From contig CM019067.1 in the NCBI GenBank assembly GCA_009667805.1, positions 165,341,073-165,405,072 on the forward strand: a stretch of 64,000 bases of DNA, written 5' to 3'. The stretch comes from Leptobrachium leishanense. Taxonomy: Eukaryota > Chordata > Amphibia > Anura > Megophryidae. How positions within the stretch are numbered: position 1 is the stretch's first letter; every line of letters begins with the position of its first letter. Shown one piece after another: positions 55,548 through 64,000 of the stretch. The notes below the pieces were generated by a model. It saw nothing but the letters and a program-made list of their open reading frames with translations. It made no database searches and had not been told where the DNA came from. Position numbers and translations under genes: made by a program.

Positions 55548-55694
55548 CTGCCGAGTCTGTCGGAAAGAACGATATATAATTTGTCTGGGTTGTATAATAA
55601 AACGTGACTTCAAATCTCGTTTAAACATGATGAGCGAAACTGGTAAAAATTAGCTCAGCACACAGAGGTGAAATGGCTCAGCAGCGAAAGGGTT
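55548..55694. mobile_element. TTAA MITE terminal fragment
   Basis: Ends 'cagcagcgaaagggttaa' and contains 'cacacagaggtgaaatggct', like the right end of the element at 422-1333 and, inverted, the left end at 6973. It abuts hAT sequence abruptly at 55548, so one end is lost. Confidence 0.6.
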
Positions 55695-55739
55695 AAGCCA
55701 TAAACAAAAACTTACTACATAGATACAAACCTGAATTTT

Positions 55740-56345
55740 TAACTTTTGACTGAGATCAGACAGAGAGGAAGGAGGGGGGTAGCCACCCTTATGTAAAACC
55801 TAATATCCATGTTTGATATGAAATCTTTGTAATTATGTGTGGTCCACTTAATCAAACCGGATCTAACAGATCTATAAGCCTGAGTGTTTCTTTTGCCAGG
55901 AAATTTAATGTGGGGGGGTGGGGCACTAACCCCCCTTATGTAATACACAAAATCTCTGTATTTTATGTCAATATCTTTGTATTTCTGCTTGATCTTACCT
56001 GATCTAACAAATATCTGTAAACCTGAATGGTTTCTGACCAGAAAATTCAATGAGGGGGGCTAACCCGTCTTTATTAATTACTTAAGAACTCAGTAATTAT
56101 GGGTGATCTAACGTTAAAACCACTTGAACTTACCTGATCTAACGTAAAGCTTCCAAAATAGCTAAGTGTTTGGTTCATTTTTTGATAAGGGGGGGCTGAT
56201 GACGGGTTAGCCCCCCTTACAATAATTGTTAATATCTCTTCTTCTATGTGTGATCTAACACGAACAACTATTGATCTAGCCTGATCTAACAAAACTCTAA
56301 CCAACTGCATGAGTTTTGTTCAAAAATTTTGATAAGGGGGGGCTA
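55740..56345. repeat. Diverged tandem array with G-tract motif, ~140-bp unit
   Basis: Five units near 55770, 55910, 56050, 56190 and 56330 each contain a run of six to eight G or its complement next to GCTAACCC/GGGTTAGC, then a 'gtgatctaac' block and 'cctgatctaac'. Divergence between units is high. Confidence 0.75.
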
Positions 56346-56412
56346 ACCCGGCTGAGGTGACCATATATACACATACACACATGGGGGAGCATGTGAACAA
56401 TCTCAACTAAAT

Positions 56413-56545
56413 GCGCCCCCCCCCCCATTTGGCTGATCCCTCTAGAAGAAATGTTGAGCCCGACAGAGCAGAGAATATATATATTATTCTCTGCTCTATC
56501 GGGTTCAACATTTCTTCTGGATGGATCAGCCAAATTGGGGGTGGG
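56413..56545. repeat. Hairpin, ~60-bp arms
   Basis: The arm 'tttggctgatccctctagaa...gagcagagaata' is inverted at 56480-56545 around an AT-rich loop (tatatat). Confidence 0.85.
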
Positions 56546-58277
56546 CAATTAGTCGCCAAAATGTGTGTGTAATACATGTCTGGATATATATATTTATAAG
56601 AATATAGATATACCTGTATATCTTATATATATATATCATACCTGCCCTTACCTTCCCCTATAAATTTGCTAAAAATATACACACAAAAAAAACAAACCAC
56701 TGCCTGAGACCCCGCGCAGCCCACATGCCACCCACCTCTACCTGGCTTAATGTATCTAATATATATATAATTAAATACATTCAGCCAGGTAGAGAAAGAA
56801 AAAAAAGTTTTATTTTATGTTCCTGGGGACATTAAAAAATGTCCTCGGATTTTTTTTTTTTTAAATGTGTCACCTTACCTTAGCCTGGTGGTCAGTGGGG
56901 GCTCCCTGGATCCTGGTTGTGGGGGGGGCTGCCGTGGCCACAGGTGCAGTGGCTCCCTCGGGGGGTCTGCCATGGCCACAGGTGCAGTGGCTCCCTCCCT
57001 GCACTGCCTGTCTCTGCCACATGCACCCGGGCGGCTAGCCCACACAGTCGCAGCTCTGTCATCCGGTGGCTGCATGCTTCTCAAGGGGATCCTTGGGAGG
57101 CCCCGGCAGGCTGCCCTCTACAGTGCCTGATTAGAGGGCCGTGTCTGCCTGATGTTTTAGTAACAAGAATGTTTTATCCCATAGGCTTCAATGTTAAAAA
57201 TATTCCCGTATTCATTCAGTATCTAATAAACCGTTGCTTATAATATTCTGCTGTAAAGAGTCTCTTTATTTCTATATTTTTTAAGAATTTTTTATACTTT
57301 TTTCAAAAACCCCAAAAATTCGAACTTTTGGCGAATGTCCCAAAAATTTTGAAGTTCGCGAACTGTCGAACAGCCGATGTTCGATGTAAACCCCGAACAG
57401 ATCGAACCGAACAGCTCATCCCTAATCCTAAGCATACCACCTCATCAGTGAAGCATGGTGGTGGTAGTGTCATGGCGTGGACATGTATGGCTGCCAATGG
57501 AACTGGTTCTCTTGTATTTATTGATGATGTGACTGCTGACAAAAGCAGCAGGATGAATTCTGAAGTATTTCGGGCAATATTATCTGCTCACATTCAGCCA
57601 AATGCTGCAGAACTCATTGGATGGCGCTTCACAGTGCAGATGGGCAATGACCCAAAGCATACTGCAAAAGCAACCAAAGAGTTTTTGAAGGGACAGAAGT
57701 GGAATGTTCTGCAATGGCCAAGTCAATCACCTGACCTGAATCCCATTGAGCATGCATTCACTTGCTGAAGACAAAACTGAAGAGAAAATGGCCCAAGAAC
57801 AAGCAGGAACTGAAGACCGTTGCAGTAGAGGCCTGGCAGAGCATCACCAGGGATGAAACCCAGCGTCTGGTGATGTCTATGCGTTCCGGACTTCAGGCTG
57901 TGATTGACTGCAAAGGATTTGCAACCAAGTATTAAGAAGGGAAAGTTTGATTTATGATTATTATTCTGTCCCATTACTTTTGGTCCCTTAACAAGTGGGA
58001 GGCACATCTGCAAACTGCTGTAAGTCCTACACCGTTCACCTGAGTTGGATGTACATACCCTCAAATTAAAGCTGACAGTCTGCAGTTAAAGCACATTGTG
58101 TTCGTTTCATTCCAACTCCATTGTGGTGGTGTATAGAGCCAAAGATGTTAGAATTGCGTCGATGTCCCAATATTTCTGGACCTGACTGTATATAGATATA
58201 TATACTGTATATACACCACCTTCCTGCTTCTGTGTCTTGGCTAACACCTCACATTAAAAGCTGCTTAATTAAACATT

Positions 58278-58823
58278 ACTGTAGGTACTCGAGTATACCG
58301 CTAGATTTTGGTGCCAAAAATTTACCATGAAATTGGAGGGGTCGCGTTATATTCGCGACATCTGCATTGCATGTAAAAAAAAAAAAATTGCCCTGCTCTG
58401 GATCCCAAGTCTCCCGAAAGTTCCGGTAGTCTCACTAAAGTGAATGCAGGCTCCCTGATGCTTGCAAACACTTCAGGAACTCCCTGATTCGGGAGAGGTG
58501 GGATCCATCACGCCCAGGGGGCACGCTCGGTTTAAGCAATCATTCACCTCGCTCGCCTCCGTCAGCCATCTAATCGCTAGTAAAGATGGGTGGACGGCGG
58601 CTTCATATTTAGTAATAACTGCAATCATTCTAAAGCAGAACACCCTGGCCTGAGAGGCAGCCTAACTTTGTTAAGAGAACCTGGAAGGATTTTAATTGTT
58701 TAACGGTACAGTATAATTTTGTTCCTCGTGTTATATTCGAGTCTTGAATATTCTCTCATTTCCATAATAAATCTCTATCCATCGTGTTATATTCGGGTCG
58801 CGCTATACTCGAGTATCTACGGT
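58278..58823. mobile_element. MITE with ~25-bp terminal repeats, superfamily unknown
   Basis: Ends ACTGTAGGTACTCGAGTATA and TATACTCGAGTATCTACGGT are near-perfect inverted repeats. A 3-bp duplication ATT may flank it. Interior GC-rich 'gggtcgcgttatattcgcg' is echoed inverted near the right end. No coding sequence. Confidence 0.7.
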
Positions 58824-60012
58824 ATTTATTTTCAATAGTTAAATTTTATTACGAGGGGAACAAAAATATGACATTTTGGTATACTGTGCAAAATTTGCAA
58901 TTACCATTATAAGTGCATAAAATTAATACTGGGTCTAAATAATATATGCAAGAATGTTTCTAAATACAATAAAAAAATCTTTGACTAAATAAAAAATTCA
59001 TAGTTGTAAGTGGATATGAAAAATAGCTTTAATTTTTGCAGTAACAAGAATATATAACTTGTCCCCTGAAGGTTTCATGGTAATGCATGGACACAATCAG
59101 CTCAATTAGCCAGTCTCCTGACTAACCTAGCCTAATTGACTTGGCTGAGCTGAGAGAAATTATTTTTCATTGAAGGACATAAAAGGTTATTAGTTTAGAA
59201 AAGTCTGATCAATACATTAAGTGAGATATGGTTCATTATTCATAATACAATATATCCAAAATAGGATAATAATAAGAGTCAGAAATGCAACAAATGCCAG
59301 AATGTATAATGAAAAATAAAGCTCTGGTTTACATACCATCACTGTCATTAGAAAAGAAAAGTAATTTACATTTAGGTGAAAAACATTCTTGTATCATTAT
59401 GCTTCTCTGTTTATGGGTTATTTGCTTTCTGCCGGAATAACAGTCTACAAACAGGAAAAGAAAAAGACATATTCTTGAGACATATTGTTTTAATTTAATT
59501 TCGGATGAGAATCCATTTCGCAATAGGAAAAAATAGAAATAAAACACAATACTATTTAAACTTTTATCAGAGAAACATGTATTTGTTCTTTCATTTAAAC
59601 ATTGCGTTATGTAGTTAAATGTACAAAGATGTAGAAAGATCTGGAACAGAGGAGAGGCTTATCTCCTTGTGCCTTAGTACTTTTTACAATATTTTCCACA
59701 ATATAAGAGTGAAAACCCTTACAAGACATTTTCTTCATTATGGCAATAAAGTAGGTGTCTGTGATGTGCGTCACTTTGGACTTGGGTGCATGGACCTGGA
59801 GATGTATTTGGGAGGTGCAGGCCTGATGTTCTATATTATTTCCTTGTCCTCTCTAGTGTGCCGAGTGTTTGTGTAATCTGTGTTATGTAAGAATAATGTT
59901 ATTAAGACAGTCCCCATTACCGGCTTATCCAAAATAGGGTCCAGTGTTTGTAGGAGGGCACTGTCAGGATTGGAATGTTGCCCAACATGCAGAAGTACTC
60001 CAGAGAGACAGA
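58824..60012. other. Unassigned spacer
   Basis: AT-rich with no frame or repeat I can support. It may be the least transposon-derived stretch in the window. Confidence 0.35.
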
Positions 60013-61180
60013 GGCCCCTATTACAATCTTCGCGCAAATGCGCTAGCGCAGCGCAATTTTTTTGCGCGCGCAAAAAAAACCATTAGCGTGCGCAAATTAA
60101 CGCGGTTTTAAGTTCCAAGCGCATTTTTTTCAGCCTTCAACTTTTTTCGAGCGCAAATCCGACGCGCAAAGCCGGGCACAAATGACCGTTGCGTGCAGGA
60201 GTCGGTGGGCAGACTGTTTTTTCACGGGATTCAGTCAGTGGTGTATTTTGGCCTTGGCCGACTAGGCCCAGGCCTAGGGTGGCACTTTCCAGGGGGCGGC
60301 GGCCCGCACTGGGTGGCCCCACCCCAAAAATAAATATATATATTTTTTTTTTAACTTTTGCAAAGTATTTTACCAGGAAGGATACATTGAGATTTCACTA
60401 ATTTTCAAGTATGTCCTGGGTAGGCAAGGCCTGGGCTTTCACTTTCCAGGGGGCAGCAGAAAACCTCACCACTAAATGGGTTACTCACAGAGCACCGAAA
60501 TGACGCCAACTTTTTGGTGTTCTGTAGTTCCCTGCACTTCGGGGAATAAAATTTCCCCACCCTGCAGTGAATTCACCATTCACCGCAGGGTCCCCAAAGT
60601 GCATGGAGTCGGCCGCTGAATGCTGCCACCGCAAACCCGTGGCCTGCTGTTTTCAAAAGAACTACTGAACGAAAATGTCTGGAATTTACATATAAGATCC
60701 TATGATTGATAATAAAAAATTCTGTTACAGAAAAAAGAAAAACCGCTATTAAAAAAAAGGTGGGGAAATTTTGCCCAAAAATATCTGAAAAAATGACTAA
60801 AACGTACTAAAAAAAAAATCAATAAAGACTTTTTACTGCAGATTAAAATAATAAATGGTTTATTAGATATTGCATAAAAACGGGAATATTTTTAACATTG
60901 AAACCTATGGGGTTCGCCTGAATAAACTTGCTGATTGAAACCACCGAACATCAGGGCATTTCACTGCCAATTCTCTGAGTCTCAGTACCACATGACTGGC
61001 TGAACCACGTGAAACGCACTCGCGCAGCTGCCCGCCCTTTCGTTAACACAGACTCTATTCTGGACTGAACACCCACCGGGAAGGGAATCAAAGCTACAGT
61101 GCACCCTCTGGCAGTGGCACCCCACTGCTGACAAGATGGCTCCACAGCATAATTGCTGTGTGCTCATATACACTCGGTTT

Positions 61181-61520
61181 GCTGGGAGTTTTATTGCAGT
61201 GGATTCTGATGCACTCATACACACCGCACATTGCATTGCTGGGAGTTTTATTGCAGTGGATTCTGATGCGCTGACACACACCAAACATTGCATTGCTGGG
61301 AGTTTTATTGCTGTGGATTCTGTGATACACACTGCATATTACTGTGAGTTTTATTGCCCTGGAGCTCTGGGATACGCTCATACACACTGCACATTACTGT
61401 GAGTTTTATTGCTGTGCAGTTCTGTGATATGCTCATACACAGTGCACATTTCTGTGGGTTTTATTACTGTGCAGCTCTGTGATACTCTCATATGCAGTGC
61501 AAGTTTCTGTGGATTTTATT
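61181..61520 (+). repeat. ~55-57-bp satellite, second locus
   Basis: About six units with 'gctgggagttttattgc' or 'actgtgagttttattgc', the same satellite as at 16087. Spacing is 57, 57, 46 and 55 bp. The first three units differ from the last three (gcagtggattctgatg versus ctctgtgata). Confidence 0.85.
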
Positions 61521-61696
61521 GTTCAACCAATTAGAGCGGCTGTGATCCAGTATACTTGACATGCGTGGTTGTTCTTTGTAAAAATGCTTGAATTTAAACA
61601 TTTCATAATTTTCTTTATCAAATGGTATACAAAATATACAAGTATAGGCACTTGGTATCCACTTTTAATATAAAGAAAGGAAAAGGCGGAGCTCTA

Positions 61697-62146
61697 AGGC
61701 TAGGGTCAGATGAGCGCATTTTGTACGGACTGTGCGTCCGTGCAGTACAGACGTACTTACTGACTGACAACAAGGTAGTGGCCACACAGTCCGTTTTTTT
61801 CACTGATGTATTTTTTGACTGATGTAGCAGGGAAAATAAATTCCAATGAAAAAACATTCTGTCGGTCAAAAATGCTGGACATATAAATGCAGTCCGTCTG
61901 ACCTCGTTTCATCACTCACACACAAAGCTATGCGGACGTTGTGGACGTGGCGCACTCTGCACGTCCGTTCTAGCAGTATTACGTTCTTGCCTAACCTGCG
62001 TCCGTTTGCAGCGTCCGTCAGCCCCCGCACTTCTGTGCGGACGTACTTTGTGTGTGGGGTTCCATTTAACACAATTGTATGCTATCACGGACGTACTTAT
62101 GTGCGGGCAACAAGGACATTAACACTGCGTTCGTCTGACCCCAGCC
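61697..62146. mobile_element. Harbinger-type MITE, innermost layer
   Basis: Ends GGCTAGGGTCAGA and TCTGACCCCAGCC with TAA on both sides (61694-61696 and 62147-62149), the canonical Harbinger target duplication. GC-rich interior with ACGGAC/GTCCGT repeats. No coding sequence. Confidence 0.82.
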
Positions 62147-63034
62147 TAAGAGGAAAAGGTGGAGCTTTAAGATGAAGGGTGGGGATTAACCAGGAAGAGG
62201 TGTGCCCTTGACAGGAAGGGGTTCCTCAAATTTAAATTGGGGGGTGCACAAGTTTAGTCAGGCCTAGGGCAGCACAAAACCTAAATACACCACTGGATTC
62301 AGCCAATCAGAATTAAGAACCACCATTTGCTAGGTTTCAGTTGTTGCGCCTGTCAAAGTCAATCTGCATATATGTGCTGCAACAAAAACAAAAAATTAAA
62401 CAATTTACTAATTTTATTGTTTGGGTATGTGTAGAATGTGTAACTGTACTGTGCTGTATTTTTTTTTGTGCAGGTTCATTTCGTTTCGGCCAAAACGTTA
62501 AGATTGTAAATTAACACCAGGTTTTCATAGACGTTAAAATGATGCGCGCAAACGTCGTGCTTTACATTTTGCGCTAAGATTGTAATACCAAGTGCGCATA
62601 CGCATATTAACACATTGGCACTCACAATGTTAAGTAAAGGATGCGGGCAGGAACTTGCGCTTGCACTGAGTTCGCGCAGGGTCACTCGCGTTGGACGTTA
62701 ACGGCATCGTTTGCGCGAACGTCGTAATACGACATTATGCGCTAGTGGTTTTTTCCTCGCGCAAATGCGCATTTGTGTGCACGCAAGTGTGCTGTGCGAG
62801 GAATGTAATAGGGTCCAGAGATGGCAAATCCCTTTGCTAATAGACCTGTAAATAAACAAGTCTAAGTCAGGAAGCCAAAGTTAACTCTAATGCTCAAATC
62901 CCAACTTCCTCATATCTAACCTCTACCCTAAACCTCTAACCATCAAATCCCAACCTTCATATCTAAACACTATTTCCCTTTAATCACCAATCCTCCTAAT
63001 ATAATCTCTCTCCCTCTATCCACCATATCCTAAC

Positions 63035-64000
63035 TAGGGATGAACCGAACACGCCCCGAGTTCGGTTCGGGCCCGAACCGGAATTTTTCCAAATGTTCGG
63101 GTCCGAACCCGAACCCTAACCCGAACCCGAACCCCATGCAAGTCAATGGGGCTGAAAATTCGGTTTTTAGAGTGCCCTCCAAGAGGGCATATATGCTACA
63201 TATTTGCCATAAAAGGTGTATGGGGGTCCGGGTAGTGCCCTGGGGGACAGAAAACAAGGACAAAAAGTTTAAAAAAATACGTTTTTAAAGGGACAGTGAG
63301 TTTTCCATGAAATAAGGGTTAAACCTTTCAATGCAGTGGACGCGCTCAGCGCGTCCACCCGCATTGCTACTTCGCTGCGCTGAGCGCGTCCTCCCTTTGC
63401 AGCCGTGATCGGCCGGTATTCCGGCCGATCGCGCGCCCCCCCCCCCGGTGCGGGCTGACATCATCGATGTCAGCCCAGCCTCCGGGATCCCGACGGGCAC
63501 AATAGGCGTCATTGCAGGGAAGGTGCCTGAAGAGGAGGGGGGAGGTCCTTCGGACCTCTCCCCCTCCGCTTCCCCGCAGGCCAGCGATTAAAGGCAGGCA
63601 CCGCCTGGAAGGGCACAGCCTGCCCTTCCAAGCGGCAGCTGTCTTTAACCCCTAGGGGGCTGGATCGCGATATGGTGCTAACATGCGCCGTATCGCGGTC
63701 CCCTCACGGAGCTGGCCGACATCTTGGATGTCGGCCAAGCTTACGGGAAATCCCCCTAATGACTGGCGTCATCGCGCAGAGCGCGATGGCGGCAGTTTTG
63801 AAATTAACCCCTTGCTGCCACCTATAGTGGAGATAGGGGTTCCAATGAACCCCCTATCTCCCGATCCGTGACAGCTAGGGGTTAATGCCAGAGCATGGCC
63901 TTTCCAATAATACCAAACATGACCATGTAAAATGTAAAAAAATAAATAAAAAATAAAAAAAATTGAATTTTTTTTTTTCGTTTTATTAGTGCAACAATAT
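63035..64000. mobile_element. Diverged hAT element end, interrupted, runs off the window
   Basis: Starts TAGGGATGAACCGAAC, a variant of the TAGGGATGAGC terminus, followed by a CCGAACCC-rich stretch where the other copies have TTCGAACTC. The block 'agagggcatatatgc' to 'gggacagtgagttttccatg' matches the other copies. The element is broken at ~63317 by a TTAA MITE, and its other end is outside the window. Confidence 0.75.
63318..64000. mobile_element. Serial-hairpin TTAA MITE (copy 3, inverted, partial)
   Basis: Begins TTAAACCTTTCAATGC and then carries the same chain of palindromes as 6973-8206 in reverse order: ggacgcgctcagcgcgtcc (~63341), gctgacatcatcgatgtcag (~63445), ggaggtcc/ggacct (~63540), tggaagggcacagcctgccc (~63605), atcgcgat/atcgcggt (~63665), ggccgacatcttggatgtcg (~63714), ggcgtcatcgcgcagagcg (~63765) and gagataggggttcc (~63830). 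The right end is beyond the window. Confidence 0.65.

Larger units (their letters stand above)
54902..57424 (-). mobile_element. Non-autonomous hAT element (copy 2)
   Basis: Ends TAGTGATGAGC and GCTCATCCCTA with a perfect 8-bp duplication ATCCTAAG (54894-54901 and 57425-57432) of Tc1 coding sequence. The outer ~650 bp on the left and ~550 bp on the right match copy 1 (43000-45068), but the centre is different: an end of a TTAA MITE (55548-55694), a G-tract repeat array (55740-56345) and a hairpin (56413-56545). No transposase. Confidence 0.93.
54368..57934 (+). pseudogene. Tc1-like transposase, split by hAT
   Basis: The ATG at 54368 begins a frame with the helix-turn-helix ('KPIREIARTLGVAKTTVWNI'), the 'TRPGRPRKTT' linker and the first catalytic Asp in 'WTDETKINLY'. 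It is interrupted at 54901 and resumes at 57433 with 'SVKHGGGSVMAW'. The usual second catalytic Asp before NDPKH is Gly ('VQMGNDPKH'), while the third residue in 'SPDLNPIEH' is intact. A one-base frameshift near 57760 shifts the last ~55 codons, which end at a TAA at 57932. A substitution, a frameshift and the insertion each inactivate it. Confidence 0.92.
54017..58188 (+). mobile_element. Tc1-like transposon split by a hAT copy
   Basis: Ends 'cagtcaggtccagaaatatt' and its inverse abut TA at 54015-54016 and 58189-58190. Without the hAT insertion and its duplication the element is ~1.64 kb, the normal Tc1 size. The internally deleted copy at 37084-37360 is the same family. Confidence 0.95.
60236..62295. 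mobile_element. hAT-type non-autonomous element, second layer
   Basis: Ends CAGTGGTGTATTTTGG and AAATACACCACTG are inverted repeats. The flanking octamers GATTCAGT (60228-60235) and GATTCAGC (62296-62303) agree at 7 of 8 positions. It contains a block shared with the other hAT copies (~60830-60960), the ~55-bp satellite (61181-61520) and a further MITE (61697-62146). Confidence 0.82.
60013..62816. mobile_element. Harbinger-like MITE, outermost of a nest
   Basis: Inverted ends GGCCCCTATTACA and TGTAATAGGGTCC differ at one position. The trinucleotide AGA flanks both sides (60010-60012 and 62817-62819). Subterminal parts are rich in GCGCAAATGCGC palindromes. A hAT-type element fills its centre; without that element the MITE is ~740 bp, similar to 39519-40250. 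Confidence 0.7.

Noticed and set aside
1..64000. A new multi-gene system
   Set aside because: All supportable coding regions are known transposon proteins in decayed form, and no set of unassigned genes is clustered.

Overview
The window reads as intergenic, transposon-packed nuclear DNA of a vertebrate, most likely an amphibian and probably a frog. I infer this from the mix: Tc1-like elements, BED-finger hAT elements, PIF/Harbinger elements, TTAA-flanked piggyBac-like MITEs, Penelope-like retroelements (PLEs) with a GIY-YIG endonuclease, and a Ty3/gypsy element, all in an AT-rich background with no recognisable host exon. A fish or other amphibian is not excluded. Nearly all convincing coding sequence is transposon-derived and every copy seen is broken.

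Layout. 0-4.7 kb: TTAA-flanked hairpin MITE, duplicated AT-rich segments and a tRNA-like foldback. 4.75-6.5 kb: Tc1 element with a SINE in one terminal repeat. 7-8.2 kb: second serial-hairpin MITE. 9.2-12.1 kb: decayed Harbinger transposase on the minus strand. 12.5-15.6 kb: AT-rich, little recognisable. 15.6-18.7 kb: ~55-bp satellite holding a solo LTR (5-bp target duplication) and a hAT-type MITE (8-bp target duplication) full of minisatellites. 21.3-34.8 kb: a PLE with an inverted 5' part, split by a Ty3/gypsy element with ~1.05-kb LTRs, which is itself split in its integrase by a second PLE with 636-bp inverted terminal repeats. 36-39 kb: Tc1 and hAT fragments. 39.5-40.25 kb: Harbinger-type MITE. 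42.7-45.9 kb: PLE endonuclease split by a hAT copy. 46-52.7 kb: foldback repeat followed by a hAT element with a recognisable transposase. 54-58.2 kb: Tc1 element split by another hAT copy. 58.3-58.8 kb: MITE. 60-62.8 kb: three or four nested non-autonomous elements. 63-64 kb: hAT end with a serial-hairpin MITE, running off the window.

There is no operon-like or pathway organisation. What can be read is insertion history: target-site duplications and split frames give the order in which layers arrived. The most interesting points are the 636-bp inverted-repeat PLE with hammerhead-ribozyme-like motifs, the gypsy insertion inside a 5'-inverted PLE, the serial-hairpin MITE family, the G-tract repeat array carried inside a hAT copy, and a hAT element whose flanks do not match. 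I found no convincing previously undescribed gene system. All coordinates of repeats were read by eye.
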